Assembly (NCBI RefSeq): GCF_016808335.1 | Contig: NC_053137.1 | Location: forward strand, 49,467,781 to 49,531,780 | Direction of reading: 5' to 3' | Length of the DNA: 64,000 bases | Source of the DNA: Panicum virgatum | Taxonomy: Eukaryota; Streptophyta; Magnoliopsida; Poales; Poaceae | Part shown: in pieces, positions 29,601 to 37,530 of the stretch | Layout: each line of letters opens with the position of its first letter | Position numbering within the stretch: the stretch's first letter is position 1 | The notes under the pieces: model-generated | Database searches by the model: none | Told to the model about the DNA's origin: nothing | What the model saw: the letters and a program-made list of their open reading frames with translations, nothing else | Position numbers and translations under genes: made by a program

Positions 29601-32022
29601 CTTGCCCCGGTTCCCCTCTCTAAGGCTTAGGAGCAGCGGACAATGATCTGAAATTTGGGACGCCTGACTTTGAAGAATGCAGTCAGGGAAAGTGTCTTCC
29701 CAATCTGAGGTACATAGGACTCGATCAAGCTTAACCAAGGTGGGTGCCTCCCTCTCATTTGACCACGTATATCTTCTACCAATCAGCGGTATCTCTTTTA
29801 ATTCAAAATCATTTACCCACCGTCGGAACCGACCCATCATAGCACGATTTAAATTTTCGTTGTTCTTGTCTTCCGCTGAGTAGATCATGTTGAAATCCCC
29901 CCCAATCAACCAAGGCCCAATGCAAAGACTTCTGACCTCACTGAGTTCAGTGAGAAAATCCGCCTTGTCTGCATCTTGGTGTGGCCCGTAGACTCCAGTA
30001 AACCACCAATCCGGCTCAGCCTCGATTTTGAGCCTGATAGAAACTGAGTGGCGATGAACCCTGTGCTGATCCGAGGTAATAATTCCCTGCCGCCAAGCAA
30101 CCAGAATACCACCACGAGTGCCTTGAGCTGCTAGGTAGACAAACTCCTGAAACTCTCGACCCAACAAAGATATAATATCCCGTGTAGAGATAACAGCCAG
30201 TTTAGTCTCTTGAATACAGACCAAAGACGGCTTACAAGCATCCACAATTTTCCTTAAAGAATCACGACGTCCACGGTCATTAAGTCCCCGTGCGTTCCAA
30301 ATGAGAAAACTGATACTATCCATTGGAAAACTTGGTGAAAAAAAACAAGACCAAAGAAAGGAGAAAAACTGCAGGGATAGCAAAGACCCCGGGGGATTTA
30401 TGCCACCATAATAGCTCCAGCAGCCTGCACTGGGAGCTCATCAGGTAATTCTTTGTGCAACATGGCTGCCATCACCTTCACTTCGTTCCGCTTGAGCGGC
30501 GTCTTGAAGAAAACATTGTACTTCTCCACCATGGCCGGAGTCACTTTAGAGTTTGCATCTGTGAAGCCCAATTCACGGCAGACTGAGTTAGCGGACGGAT
30601 TCTGCAGAATTTCAGGTGGGAGTTTTGCTACACGTCTGCTCCTCCTTGGAGGTTCTGTCCCACCATAGACTTTGCGTTGACGTTGCTGTTTCACTGTTGG
30701 GATAGAAAGGGCAGTGTCCACCGGCTTCGATATCTGCTCAATGAAGGACCTAGCTGCAGCAGTGCTGGGTGGAGTACCTGGTGGGGGAACATGTGGTGTC
30801 TGCTGCACCACTGCTTTAGGCCGTCTGGCATATACTTTGTTCTGCTCCTTGGTAGCTGGCGCCAACACCGGGCTCATCATCACCGGTAGATCAGTAGGGA
30901 GGACATCCTCCGCCGGCCGCCAGGTGATAGGTGACGGAGCATCCCCAGGAGTTGTCGCCACGAGATCCGTGGAAATCGGCTGAGCACGACCTGGAAGTCC
31001 CGGGACAATCCGCTGGTCCACCGGTACCGAGCTAGGCACCGCAAAACGAACCAAGGTCGGGGTTTCCATGGAGGGAAGAGCGTCGTGCTCCTGGTCTTGA
31101 AGTTCATGAGAGCAGCAGCTACTAGTTCCAAGTGGTACAGGCTGGAAATCAGCCCGGCCCAGTACAGGGGCCCGAGAAACCCCCACGAGGCCCACATCCT
31201 GCGTTAATTCAAAGTCCTCATCAATACCCACCTCGCCTGTCTCGAGACTTGGCACTGGCTCCTCGGGTGCCGGTGCAGTAACTTCGGCGGCCGCAGTAAC
31301 AGTGGGTGGAGAACCGAGAAGCGTCGCCTGGGAAGAGGATCCAGCCGCCTCGATAGAGCGCGCCACGTGGCTTGCCCCGGAGGCGTCCAGTCCCAGCCTG
31401 TCCCTGACCGACGGCCTCCCCGTCGCAGCACCGGCCGCCGCCCCACCCTGGAAGCCCGATGAACCTGCCCTTAATATTCGGAGACTGCTGGAATTATTAA
31501 GTCTGTGCATAGTTTTTCCACTCAAGTAACAGTAGCACAAGAAACTTTTGAATTCCATTTATCCCTTGAAGATCCTCATCCAGTAACTGGAAATTCTGAA
31601 TAACCAACCATTCCTACTACATTCTATTTTTCTTGAACGTGCAGGAGAGCTGCGTATTCCTACTACATTCTAGCCCTACTATTTCAGGTCTATGAACTGA
31701 TATAGCTCATTGTGCTCATGTAGTACTCACAAAAATGTGCACAATTGAACTTGCTCTACCATTCTTTTCTTTACAACTGAAATTCCTGCATCATGATTCA
31801 TGTCTACAACATTGACGATGGAAAGAATCATATTTTGATAATGTTTCTGTGACATCTGGATATTAATTAGTTTATGGTATGCTGTAGGAATTTACTATAC
31901 AAAATGTATGCGGATATGTTCCTACAGAATTTCTTACAGATGAAGGTTTCTATTCCTCAACTCCAACTAAGCACTCTATGGATGGGGCATTTGCTGCTCG
32001 TCTTGTCCGGTCAATGCACTAA
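14676..32022 (+). CDS. RsmB-type rRNA (cytosine-C5)-methyltransferase, probably plastid
   Basis: Twenty exons: 14676-14787, 14887-14937, 15039-15092, 15883-15933, 16009-16059, 16186-16340, 22562-22675, 22771-22836, 23538-23621, 23704-23790, 24048-24139, 24232-24292, 24560-24616, 24907-24967, 25250-25357, 25764-25882, 26090-26161, 26264-26349, 26439-26535, 31888-32022. They sum to 1713 nt, giving 570 aa and a TAA stop. The N-terminus is Arg/Ser/Ala-rich, like a plastid transit peptide. Residues about 105-250 form a NusB-like RNA-binding domain ([23 protein letters not shown]). The C-terminal half is a NOL1/NOP2/Sun SAM-dependent domain: [15 protein letters not shown] (SAM binding), [12 protein letters not shown] (motif IV cysteine) and [12 protein letters not shown] (motif VI catalytic cysteine). 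All are intact. Intron 14 uses a GC donor (at 24968). Introns 6 and 19 hold Copia and L1 elements. Exons 2-5 are symmetric 51-54-nt units. Bacterial RsmB makes m5C967 in 16S rRNA; organelle targeting is inferred. Confidence 0.93.
16631..16733 (+). repeat. 5' LTR of Copia element
   Basis: 103 bp, TGTTGGTGTA...CCTCCTACA. It differs from the 3' LTR by seven substitutions, all transitions, and one 12-bp length difference. Confidence 0.9.
17015..18215 (+). pseudogene. Copia gag region, broken
   Basis: The frame from about 17015 to 17905 reads through Ala-rich sequence and [20 protein letters not shown], with TAG stops at 17324, 17639 and 17861 and a TGA near 17902. A one-base shift at about 17915-17925 moves the rest ([36 protein letters not shown]) into another frame, ending at a TAG at 18213-18215. 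This is the UBN2-type Copia gag fold by sequence. The upstream part, 16797-17015, is GC-rich and its true start is unclear. Confidence 0.75.
18600..22143 (+). pseudogene. Copia pol region (protease, integrase, RT, RNase H), broken
   Basis: Segments: 18600-19673 carries protease ([10 protein letters not shown]) and the integrase zinc finger and core ([11 protein letters not shown]); 19692-20640 continues integrase ([38 protein letters not shown]) into a Pro/Val-rich linker holding a direct repeat of [17 protein letters not shown] units; 20653-21447 is reverse transcriptase ([36 protein letters not shown]); 21478-22143 is RNase H. TAG stops at 19671, 20343, 21445 and 21972 and frame changes near 20620 and 21845 prevent a full polyprotein. 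Confidence 0.85.
22150..22331 (+). repeat. duplicated polypurine-tract region of the Copia element
   Basis: Two G runs (22166-22178 and about 22257-22269) each follow or precede a repeated block, GTCCAGTCTTGAACA..GCTGCGCCGGTAG, which occurs at about 22218 and 22289. The last G-rich stretch, GCGGGGAGG, abuts the 3' LTR and is the likely active tract. The block arrangement suggests tandem duplication of the region just upstream of the 3' LTR. Confidence 0.65.
22332..22446 (+). repeat. 3' LTR of Copia element
   Basis: 115 bp; it contains a local duplication of AGAGGCCCAT absent from the 5' LTR and ends CCTCCTACA before the target duplication GAACT. Confidence 0.9.
25086..25133 (-). mobile_element. 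48-bp 5'-truncated L1 insertion
   Basis: The 48 bp match the 3' end of the large L1 at 26563 (T run, then CTCGAACACGCAGGAGAGC and TGCGTATGTTTGTATTAA) and are bounded by a perfect 17-bp duplication TGGCTCTACAAGCTATT (25069-25085, 25134-25150). It is antisense, in intron 14 of the methyltransferase gene. Confidence 0.88.
26757..30383 (-). CDS. L1 ORF2: endonuclease and reverse transcriptase
   Basis: A single uninterrupted frame of 1208 codons. Residues about 20-255 form an AP-type endonuclease ([40 protein letters not shown]). Residues about 500-770 form the reverse transcriptase ([52 protein letters not shown], catalytic LYADDVALF). The C-terminal part has the zinc-binding RT-associated domain ([32 protein letters not shown]). 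All catalytic landmarks I can recognise are present and there are no stops, so this copy is young or selected. It nicks target DNA and copies L1 RNA by target-primed reverse transcription. An upstream Met at residue 1 is used by the open frame; the endonuclease begins at the second Met (about residue 21). Confidence 0.93.
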   Translation of the reverse strand: MLSLQFFSFLWSCFFSPSFPMDSISFLIWNARGLNDRGRRDSLRKIVDACKPSLVCIQETKLAVISTRDIISLLGREFQEFVYLAAQGTRGGILVAWRQGIITSDQHRVHRHSVSIRLKIEAEPDWWFTGVYGPHQDADKADFLTELSEVRSLCIGPWLIGGDFNMIYSAEDKNNENLNRAMMGRFRRWVNDFELKEIPLIGRRYTWSNEREAPTLVKLDRVLCTSDWEDTFPDCILQSQASQISDHCPLLLSLREGNRGKRRFHFESFWTKLPGFHEVVAQSWDQPVSASCPMEQIDKKLKRLTKALQSWSHKQVGHIKTQLGLSREILHRLEIAQDSRVLTPEEDWLRGEAKRYCLILSSLERTVARLRSRIGFLKDGDANTALFHNQARFRKRKNFIPKLVQNGEVVTNQEDKQAVFFEHFEGLIGTPLQRASTLDLNFFHRAGIDLSVLDEPITEDEVWETIKDLPADRAPGPDGYTGRFYKACWQLIKSDMMAAILTLQQGDSRKLWLLNSAYLTLIPKKEEALTPSDFRPISLVHSFAKLVTKVLANRLAPMLKELVATNQSAFVKGRCIHDNYMLVQQTIKMLHRKKVPSIFLKLDISKAFDSVSWSFLMEVLQHLGFGNPWCNLISRLLTTASTRILVNGEPGEQIRHQRGLRQGDPLSPMLFILVMDVLNRLFTKAGELGMLQPLSRGFTGQRISLYADDVALFIRPLEDEMNLTAQILEVFGEVSGLRTNFQKSCVIPIRCEETETMAIASSLTCSVSKFPCTYLGLPISDKKLRKADLLSWVERIGDKLPGWKANMMNMSGRATWVRFVLSALPIHVLIALNVPKWFIKAINKIRRAFLWKGRKEAQGGCCLVAWEKVQRPLELGGLGIPNLEIMGWALQVRWLWLRKTESSKPWLSLDIPIHANVLALFQVGMQTSIGNGTSTKFWKDKWINGSSVRDIAPLVVAAVPTRIRNMSLVAEAMVDNRWAQDIQGGLSMIGIYELFQLSNILSEFVLTQEEDVHTWRFEASGQYTAKSAYLAFFNGAINFEPWRRIWKSWAPAKCKIFLWLAVRNRCWTADRLERRNLPHTDRCLLCDQEPENIQHILTTCVFAREFWFRILAKFDWQVCTPLRDELSFSEWWRTSVKKIQKDKRKGFNTLVILGAWLLWKHRNACVFEGDRPNLDRLLQAFKDEHHLWCLAGARSLSSLSAGQVFGLG
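30398..31558 (-). CDS. L1 ORF1-like protein, probably 5'-truncated
   Basis: A 386-codon frame, 14 nt upstream of ORF2, rich in Pro, Ala, Ser and Thr. It has [10 protein letters not shown] near residue 48 and a basic stretch ending in [12 protein letters not shown] near residue 310, followed by [20 protein letters not shown]. The N-terminal RNA-binding fold and zinc knuckle usual in plant L1 ORF1 are not visible, and the first 25 or so residues may be intron sequence, so I read this as the C-terminal half of ORF1 in a 5'-truncated insertion. Confidence 0.6.
   Translation of the reverse strand: MEFKSFLCYCYLSGKTMHRLNNSSSLRILRAGSSGFQGGAAAGAATGRPSVRDRLGLDASGASHVARSIEAAGSSSQATLLGSPPTVTAAAEVTAPAPEEPVPSLETGEVGIDEDFELTQDVGLVGVSRAPVLGRADFQPVPLGTSSCCSHELQDQEHDALPSMETPTLVRFAVPSSVPVDQRIVPGLPGRAQPISTDLVATTPGDAPSPITWRPAEDVLPTDLPVMMSPVLAPATKEQNKVYARRPKAVVQQTPHVPPPGTPPSTAAARSFIEQISKPVDTALSIPTVKQQRQRKVYGGTEPPRRSRRVAKLPPEILQNPSANSVCRELGFTDANSKVTPAMVEKYNVFFKTPLKRNEVKVMAAMLHKELPDELPVQAAGAIMVA
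31627..31655 (-). mobile_element. 29-bp 5'-truncated L1 insertion
   Basis: Only 29 bp of L1 3' end (T run, then CTTGAACGTGCAGGAGAGC, TGCGT), bounded by a perfect 17-bp duplication ATTCCTACTACATTCTA (31610-31626, 31656-31672). Same orientation as the large L1 just to its left. Confidence 0.88.
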
Positions 32023-32584
32023 GATTCTGGGAGTGCCACAAGGCCACAACTAGGTGAGATTAAGTTGAACCAGGAACCACATGTATTGCCCTAATGTTAA
32101 AGTGCACCAAATCACTCCTCCATTAACCTTTTCTCACATATTCTTGAAATTTCGCTTTCCTCTTACAGCCTGCATTAAGAAGCATGGTGCTTTGACTTCA
32201 CAAAAAGAAGCATGGTCAAAATTCATGCAATATTGCTTCCTGTACAGCAACCAGATTAGTGTCATCATGAACAAGAATGCTGAGGCTTCCCTGACAAACT
32301 CAATTTTGATGATGTGTACGATATTAATATATGTTGCAAGCTAAGGTACCTAGTACTATGCTTCCCTGAATGGTCTACCTGCACATGTCTATTTATGACC
32401 TGGATGCTTTTGTCCAATGCTGCAAATGGTAGAGTTTTGTGGTGACAAGAATTTTCCAAATGAATCTTCACATCCAAATGTAGCCTAACGCACATACATT
32501 TGGAAATATGGCATTCTCATAAATAAAAAGAGAGAAAGTCCAGTGCACATTATTTATAGGCACTACCAGGCAAGTGTAACCATC
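32023..32584. other. 3' region of the methyltransferase gene
   Basis: After the TAA at 32020-32022 the sequence is AT-rich and non-coding. It probably holds the 3' UTR, perhaps with a spliced 3' UTR (a GTGAG donor-like site at about 32053). I see no other gene. Confidence 0.4.
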
Positions 32585-32598
32585 ACTACTGTGGATAA

Positions 32599-33651
32599 CA
32601 ACAACAACATAGTCTTTTTTTCCAAGCACATTGATAGCTAGTCTCCAAGCGCTTCTATCCAAAGCTATCTCTTTAGAGATATTCCAATCTTTTAAGGTCT
32701 CTCTTAACCGACTCATCCCATGTCAGTTTAGGTCTACCTCTACCCCTCTTTACATTATCGACCCGCTCAAGAACCCAATTACGCACTGGCGCCTCAGGAG
32801 GCCTTCGTTGGACATGTCCAAACCATCTCAGCCGATGCTGGGTAAGTTTCTCCTCAATTGGTGCCACCCCGACCCTATCCCGAATAACTTCGTTCTGGAC
32901 TATATCCCTCCTTGTGTGCCCTCAAAACCACCGCAACATCCGCATCTCTGCTACACTCAGTTGCTGGACATGTCGCCTTTTTGTAGGCCAACATTCAGCA
33001 CCGTATAACATCGCCGGACGAATTGCTGTCCTATAGAATTTGCCTTTTAGCTTTTGTGGCACCCTCTTGTCGCAAAGGATGCCAGAAGCTTGCCGCCATT
33101 TCAACCAGCCAGCTGAAATTCTATGCCTAACCTCTTCATCAATGTCGCCATCCTTTTGTAGCACCGATCATAAATACCGAATAGTATCCTTCTGGACCAC
33201 CACTTGCCCATCTAGACTAACGTCTCCCTCCTCATGCCTAGTTTGCCTTTTGGGTCACACTTGTCACTCTTCTTAGGCGATGCTCGATAACCCTCTCCCA
33301 AAGCTTCATCGTATGGTTCATCAGCTTAATCCCACGGTAATTAGTACAACTTTGAACATCGTCCTTGTTTTTGAAGATAGATACTAATATACTTCTCCTC
33401 CATTCTTCCGGCATCTTGTTTGATCGAAAAATGAGATTAAAAAGCTTAGTTAACCATACTATTTGCTCTATCTCCTAGGCATCTCCACGCCTCAATGGGA
33501 ATATCATCAGGGCTCATCGCTTTACCTCCCTTCATCCTCTTCAAAGCCTTCCCGATCTCTGCCTCCTGAATTCTCTTCACAAAACGTCTGTTGGTATCGT
33601 CAAAAGAGTCATCTAATTCAAGGGCAGGGCTCTCACTCTCCCCATTAAACA
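32599..33651 (-). mobile_element. RTE-clade LINE remnant
   Basis: Flanked by the 14-bp duplication ACTACTGTGGATAA (32585-32598, 33652-33665), with a TTG-repeat 3' tail at its left edge, as RTE elements have short tandem-repeat tails rather than poly(A). The - strand encodes dispersed pieces of a reverse transcriptase: KALKRMKGGKAMSPDDIPIE, then an NYRGIKLMNHTMKLWERVI-type block, then [21 protein letters not shown] and HRLRWFGHVQRRPPEAPVR. Several stops and frameshifts separate them, and the catalytic palm between the LMNHTMKLWERVIEHRL block and the [11 protein letters not shown] block is deleted. It is dead. Confidence 0.85.
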
Positions 33652-33938
33652 ACTACTGTGGATAAAACAAGGTTTACTTTTCTCAAACAGATAAAACAAG
33701 GTTTATTACCAGCATGGAAGTTATATATCATTCCTTGTTTGCAATGATTAAACAATTTTTTTGTACTGTATTTGGGTTGTGTAATTGCTACCACTGAATG
33801 CTATCAAGATAATTGGCTTGGCCTTACAGCCAATTTTCGAGTGAAAGAAGATTTTATGCAATAAGCCAACAAGTAATCAAAATGCAGCATGTAGGCAGGC
33901 ACCAAAGTAGTTACAGAGGGATGTGATTGATGAGTGAG

Positions 33939-34217
33939 TGAAAGCAATATGGCTCGGAATAATAGATTGATTGATGAGATGCAAGGTACATATACATATT
34001 TAGGCAAGGGTCTCTAGGGTTTATAGAAACAGAAGCAACCGAGAGATCCTTGCCTAATAGATCATCATCTATCCCATCTATCTATCCTAGGGCTGCAGCA
34101 TACTGCAGGCAGCAGCAGCCTGTGTGGTGTGCAGGGCAGGAGCCCGTGCGGCGCACGGCAAGCCTGGGCGGCTAGCACCTAGGGCCCAAAGGCCCAGCCC
34201 AGTATCCCTTGCTAACA
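33939..34217 (-). mobile_element. short Copia-type solo LTR
   Basis: A 279-bp segment starting TGAAAGCAATATGG and ending CTTGCTAACA, flanked on both sides by GTGAG (33934-33938, 34218-34222). Read on the - strand it starts TGTTAGCAAGGG and ends TTGCTTTCA, the usual TG...CA form of small Copia LTRs, hence the assigned orientation. There is no internal region, so it is a solo LTR. Confidence 0.7.
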
Positions 34218-34222
34218 GTGAG

Positions 34223-35097
34223 ATGCTGAAGAATAGCCACATGCCTTTTCATATATTTTACACAATCATGTGTATATTGCTTGTCACTGCAGAAGCTGCA
34301 CAAACCTCCTGTGAACTGTTTGTGAGCTGTGTCACATACTGTTCATATCTGATTATGATCATCTTAACTTCCTTTTTTATGTTCTCTCCTTTTTTAAAAA
34401 GATTGTTCAATAATTAGCAAGCTGTGCTAATCTTTTTGTTCGAGGATTGGAGAATTTATGGGGAGCATGCTATCAATGTTTAGTGATGTTTCATCCTACT
34501 GGAGGCACTTGAGTGCTGATCCATGCATACCACATACACTCATTCACGCACATCAGAGTGCCCATTGGCAAACAGTTATGGCAGCTGCTAGGCAATTTCT
34601 GGGTTGGAACTTCCGAGATGAAGCTGGGACTTCTTCCGCTTGGCATTTTCTACTGTCTACAAGACCGGTTAGTGTTTCTTTTTGATCCATCTTATTTCTG
34701 TCATAATATATTTCTTTGATCCCATGAACTTATCTATGCTTTCTTTGAACTTATCTATGCTATTGTTTCCCGTTCATGGGATTATAGTAGGACTGTGCGC
34801 ACCGGCACATTTTTTTCGGAAAAGATAGCAGGAGCACTGTTCTGTCATTTAAAAAGAAAGCAATTGTACATCACACGCCGAAGCGAACACCACCACCACA
34901 CAAACAACGCACACAACAAAACGCTACACCGCCACAACGCACACAACGTACCAGCACATATTGCTAAGCAACCAGTCACGGAGTACATGCATGTTTGCCT
35001 TTTGGCTTCTACCTTCTGGCCTCTTCAGTGTCGCATTGCAATTTGCGATGAGCATCATTGGCTGCCTCTTTCCATGGGAGGTAATGTCCACTGTTCG
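34223..35097. other. intergenic DNA, no gene supported
   Basis: A 75-codon frame at 34458-34685 followed by a GTTAGT donor-like site is the only candidate exon, but I recognise no domain in it and no partner exon. The stretch from about 34800 is low-complexity CA-rich sequence (34890-34970). Confidence 0.35.
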
Positions 35098-35114
35098 AGA
35101 TTCATCCTCAGATC

Positions 35115-35132
35115 AACTTTTCAAAAAAAAAA
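35115..35132 (+). mobile_element. 18-bp retroposon tail insertion
   Basis: The bases AACTTTTCAAAAAAAAAA lie between perfect 17-bp duplications AGATTCATCCTCAGATC (35098-35114, 35133-35149). The tail resembles the 3' end of the poly(A) retroposon at 58067-59285 (CTTCTCTTTTCAAAAAA). This is a minimal target-primed insertion, on the + strand. Confidence 0.75.
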
Positions 35133-35613
35133 AGATTCATCCTCAGATCCACAACTTGTTTATCGATCTCATCTGCAATCACAAGCCCTTGTGTCATCAT
35201 TTTCACCACTTGCGCATTCATGTCCTTTTCAGATTGTTTCTTTCAGTCAAAACTGGTTTCAAAATAAATCAATAATTTATTGCAAGGAAAGCAAGCTTAA
35301 CGAAATATCCAGTCTATTTCTTTCCTGACAATATAAATGAAATAAGTTAAAAATAGAAAACATTGCAAAATGTGAAAAATGCAACATGGCGCAATTTTAA
35401 AAAAAATACAAAATAATAACTGAGTTGAACTACCGAAACAATAAGATTTTCAGCATCCAAATAATACAAAATATAGCGCGCAACATATAAAATAGATGAT
35501 AGAACAATTCAATTTGAATTATTTGAAAAAAAAGGGTGAAAGAATAAGTTTTTAATGTTAGAAAAATTCAAATATGTAACATGGAAGATATTCCTTATTA
35601 GTGGAATAATTAA

Positions 35614-36196
35614 GGAAAAAGTCCAAATTCCTCCCCTCAAGTACGGCCAAAGTCTGGATGACCCCCTTAACTATCTCTTGGTTTAATTTGACCCCTAAAC
35701 TATGTCATTGGTTCAATTTACCTCCTAATACAATTTGTCTTTTTAACTATGTCATTTGGTTCAATTTACCTCCTAATACAATTTGTCTTTTTTATTTCTC
35801 CACATACAATTGGAATCTTAATTTGAGATTTTGCAGGGTTGTAGTGGACATCACAATGTATGTCAAAAAAACATATTATAAATTTTTCGTCATTATTTTT
35901 TCTATGATTTTGTATCATAAGGGTTAATTTATTATTAAATATCATTCCCTATCAAAATAATGATGAAAAATTCTTGACATATTTTTCTAAAATATGTTAT
36001 GATGTCCACTATCATCTTGCAAAATTTTAACTCAAGACTTTGTTTGTGCATGGGTAAATAAAAAAGATAAATCTTATTAAGGGGTAAATTGGACCAAATG
36101 ACATAGTTTAGGGGGTAAATTGAACCAAGCGATAGTTTAGGGGGTTTGTGAACTTTCCCGATACTTGAAGTTCAAGGGAGTAATCTGAACTTTTCC
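35614..36196. mobile_element. foldback MITE with long imperfect inverted repeats
   Basis: The left end GGAAAAAGTCCAAATTCC pairs with the right end, which on the - strand reads GGAAAAGTTCAGATTACTCC. Internally, AGTGGACATCACAATGTATG (about 35850) pairs with a segment near 35990-36015, so most of the 580 bp can fold into one hairpin. Flanks AATAATTAA and AATAAAAAG are a weak 9-bp duplication candidate, suggesting a Mutator-type origin. Confidence 0.6.
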
Positions 36197-36613
36197 AATA
36201 AAAAGCACACTGTTAAATAATAAAGTTTAAGATCACTGACGTATTTATAAAATGACTGAGAACAACCAATATGTCACTTAAACAACAAAATTTAATCCTA
36301 AATAATTAAATTAACAACAAAAACGATCATGTCTCCATTTCTCAAATTGATCTCTGAGTTACTTCGATAGTTAGATAGACAGGCGTGCCATATATGCCAT
36401 AGGCACATTTATAGCGAATGACAGATGATACCACATTGTGGGGATTCCAGCGTTGATCCATGCATATGCATCCTCTGCACAGCTGACAGCTCAATTGGAT
36501 GAGAGCTTACCCTTTTACGCAATGCAGCTGAAAGCAGTGCTAGAATACAAGTATCCATTTTGCATTGCGTATTTTTTGTAACATCATACAAGAGATATCA
36601 AGGTAGATAATTT

Positions 36614-37469
36614 CAATGTTCAAGAAAACGCTAGGCGCTAGGCAGGCGCTAGCCTACTGACTAGCGCCTAGGAAGATTAAACGTAGATTAAACGTGATTA
36701 ATCGTTTGTGTGTTTTTTTATTTTTTTTATTTTTGTGCTGCTGAGAGCAAAGATTAGTAGTAACTAGTAAGTACTAAGTAATAATCTATGTTACCCGGAC
36801 ACGCCTGGAAGCCCACGTATCGCGTATCTGCCCGTTTTTGGGACACAGCCCAGCCCACGAAGTAGTTTAGCCTCCTATCCAGCCCTTGACCTAGCCCCTC
36901 ACGGGCCACACGGTCACGCACAGGCGCACATCACTCTCACCCTCAACGGATGCACGCAGGCGCCGCCCGACCAAGCGCCCGCACGAGCGTCGCCGCCCGC
37001 CGGCAAGGAGCGCCGGCTGCAATCTCCGGTGAGTTTCCCCTTTCCCATTCTCGTTGTCCTCTCTGATTTCCTCCTCCCCGAAGCAACCCGCCCGTTCCGG
37101 CCGTTGCTTCCCCGCAGCTCCCGCCGCCGCAGAAGCAGAAGCTGAGTTGACTCCGCCAGCCACCTCCTCTCCTCCTGCTCCGGCACCGCCGTTCTTGTTT
37201 TGGCGCACAGTCCGCCCGCAGCCCGCACTTTTTTCCCGCGCGAGTGCGCGTTCTCCCGCTCGCACTTTCTGCGCGCGCGCAGCCGCCGCCCGCCCGCCCA
37301 GCGACGCTTAGCGTCGTTTTTCACGCGTACACGCCGCCTAGCGCGTAGACGCAGCGTCTAGGCGCGCCCAGCGCTTAATTGGGCGCCTAGGCCCTAAACG
37401 AGACGTTAGGCTTCCGTTTAGCGTTTAATCTCGATTAAACGACGTTTAATAACGTTTTTTTGAACCTTG
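36614..37469. mobile_element. hAT-type element with GC-rich cargo
   Basis: Flanked by a perfect 8-bp duplication GATAATTT (36606-36613, 37470-37477). The ends are CAATGTTCAAGAAAACG at the left and, on the - strand, CAAGGTTCAAAAAAACG at the right. Outer arms carry repeats of GCGCCTAGG and TTTAATCG-like motifs in both orientations. The centre (about 36880-37320) is GC-rich with an exon-like layout: a GTGAGT donor-like site at about 37029 and a CCCCGCAG acceptor-like site at about 37119. It sits just downstream of the first CslE gene. Confidence 0.75.
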
Positions 37470-37530
37470 GATAATTTATGATTAGAACTAGTAAGTATTT
37501 TTTGCATTCATCAGTGCCTTTTTTGGGACC

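Larger units (their letters stand above)
26563..31558 (-). mobile_element. L1-type LINE with open ORF2, antisense in an intron
   Basis: The 3' tail is on the left: a 12-T run (26563-26574) followed by the L1 3' UTR. It carries ORF2 (26757-30383) and an ORF1-like frame (30398-31558). It lies in the last intron of the methyltransferase gene in opposite orientation. The 5' boundary is not resolved: it lies somewhere between about 31450 and 31600 and I found no convincing target-site duplication (only a weak ATAACCAACCA against ATAACAACCAG match). Confidence 0.88.

Noticed and set aside
26757..30383. + strand frames opposite the L1 ORF2 (for example 27364-28065)
   Set aside because: They are antisense shadows of a well-supported reverse transcriptase frame.
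26545..31612. Target-site duplication of the large L1
   Set aside because: Only a weak match (ATAACAACCAG against ATAACCAACCA) was found, so I did not use it to set the 5' boundary.
34458..34685. 75-codon + strand frame with a downstream donor-like site
   Set aside because: No recognisable domain, no partner exon; could be part of the methyltransferase 3' UTR.
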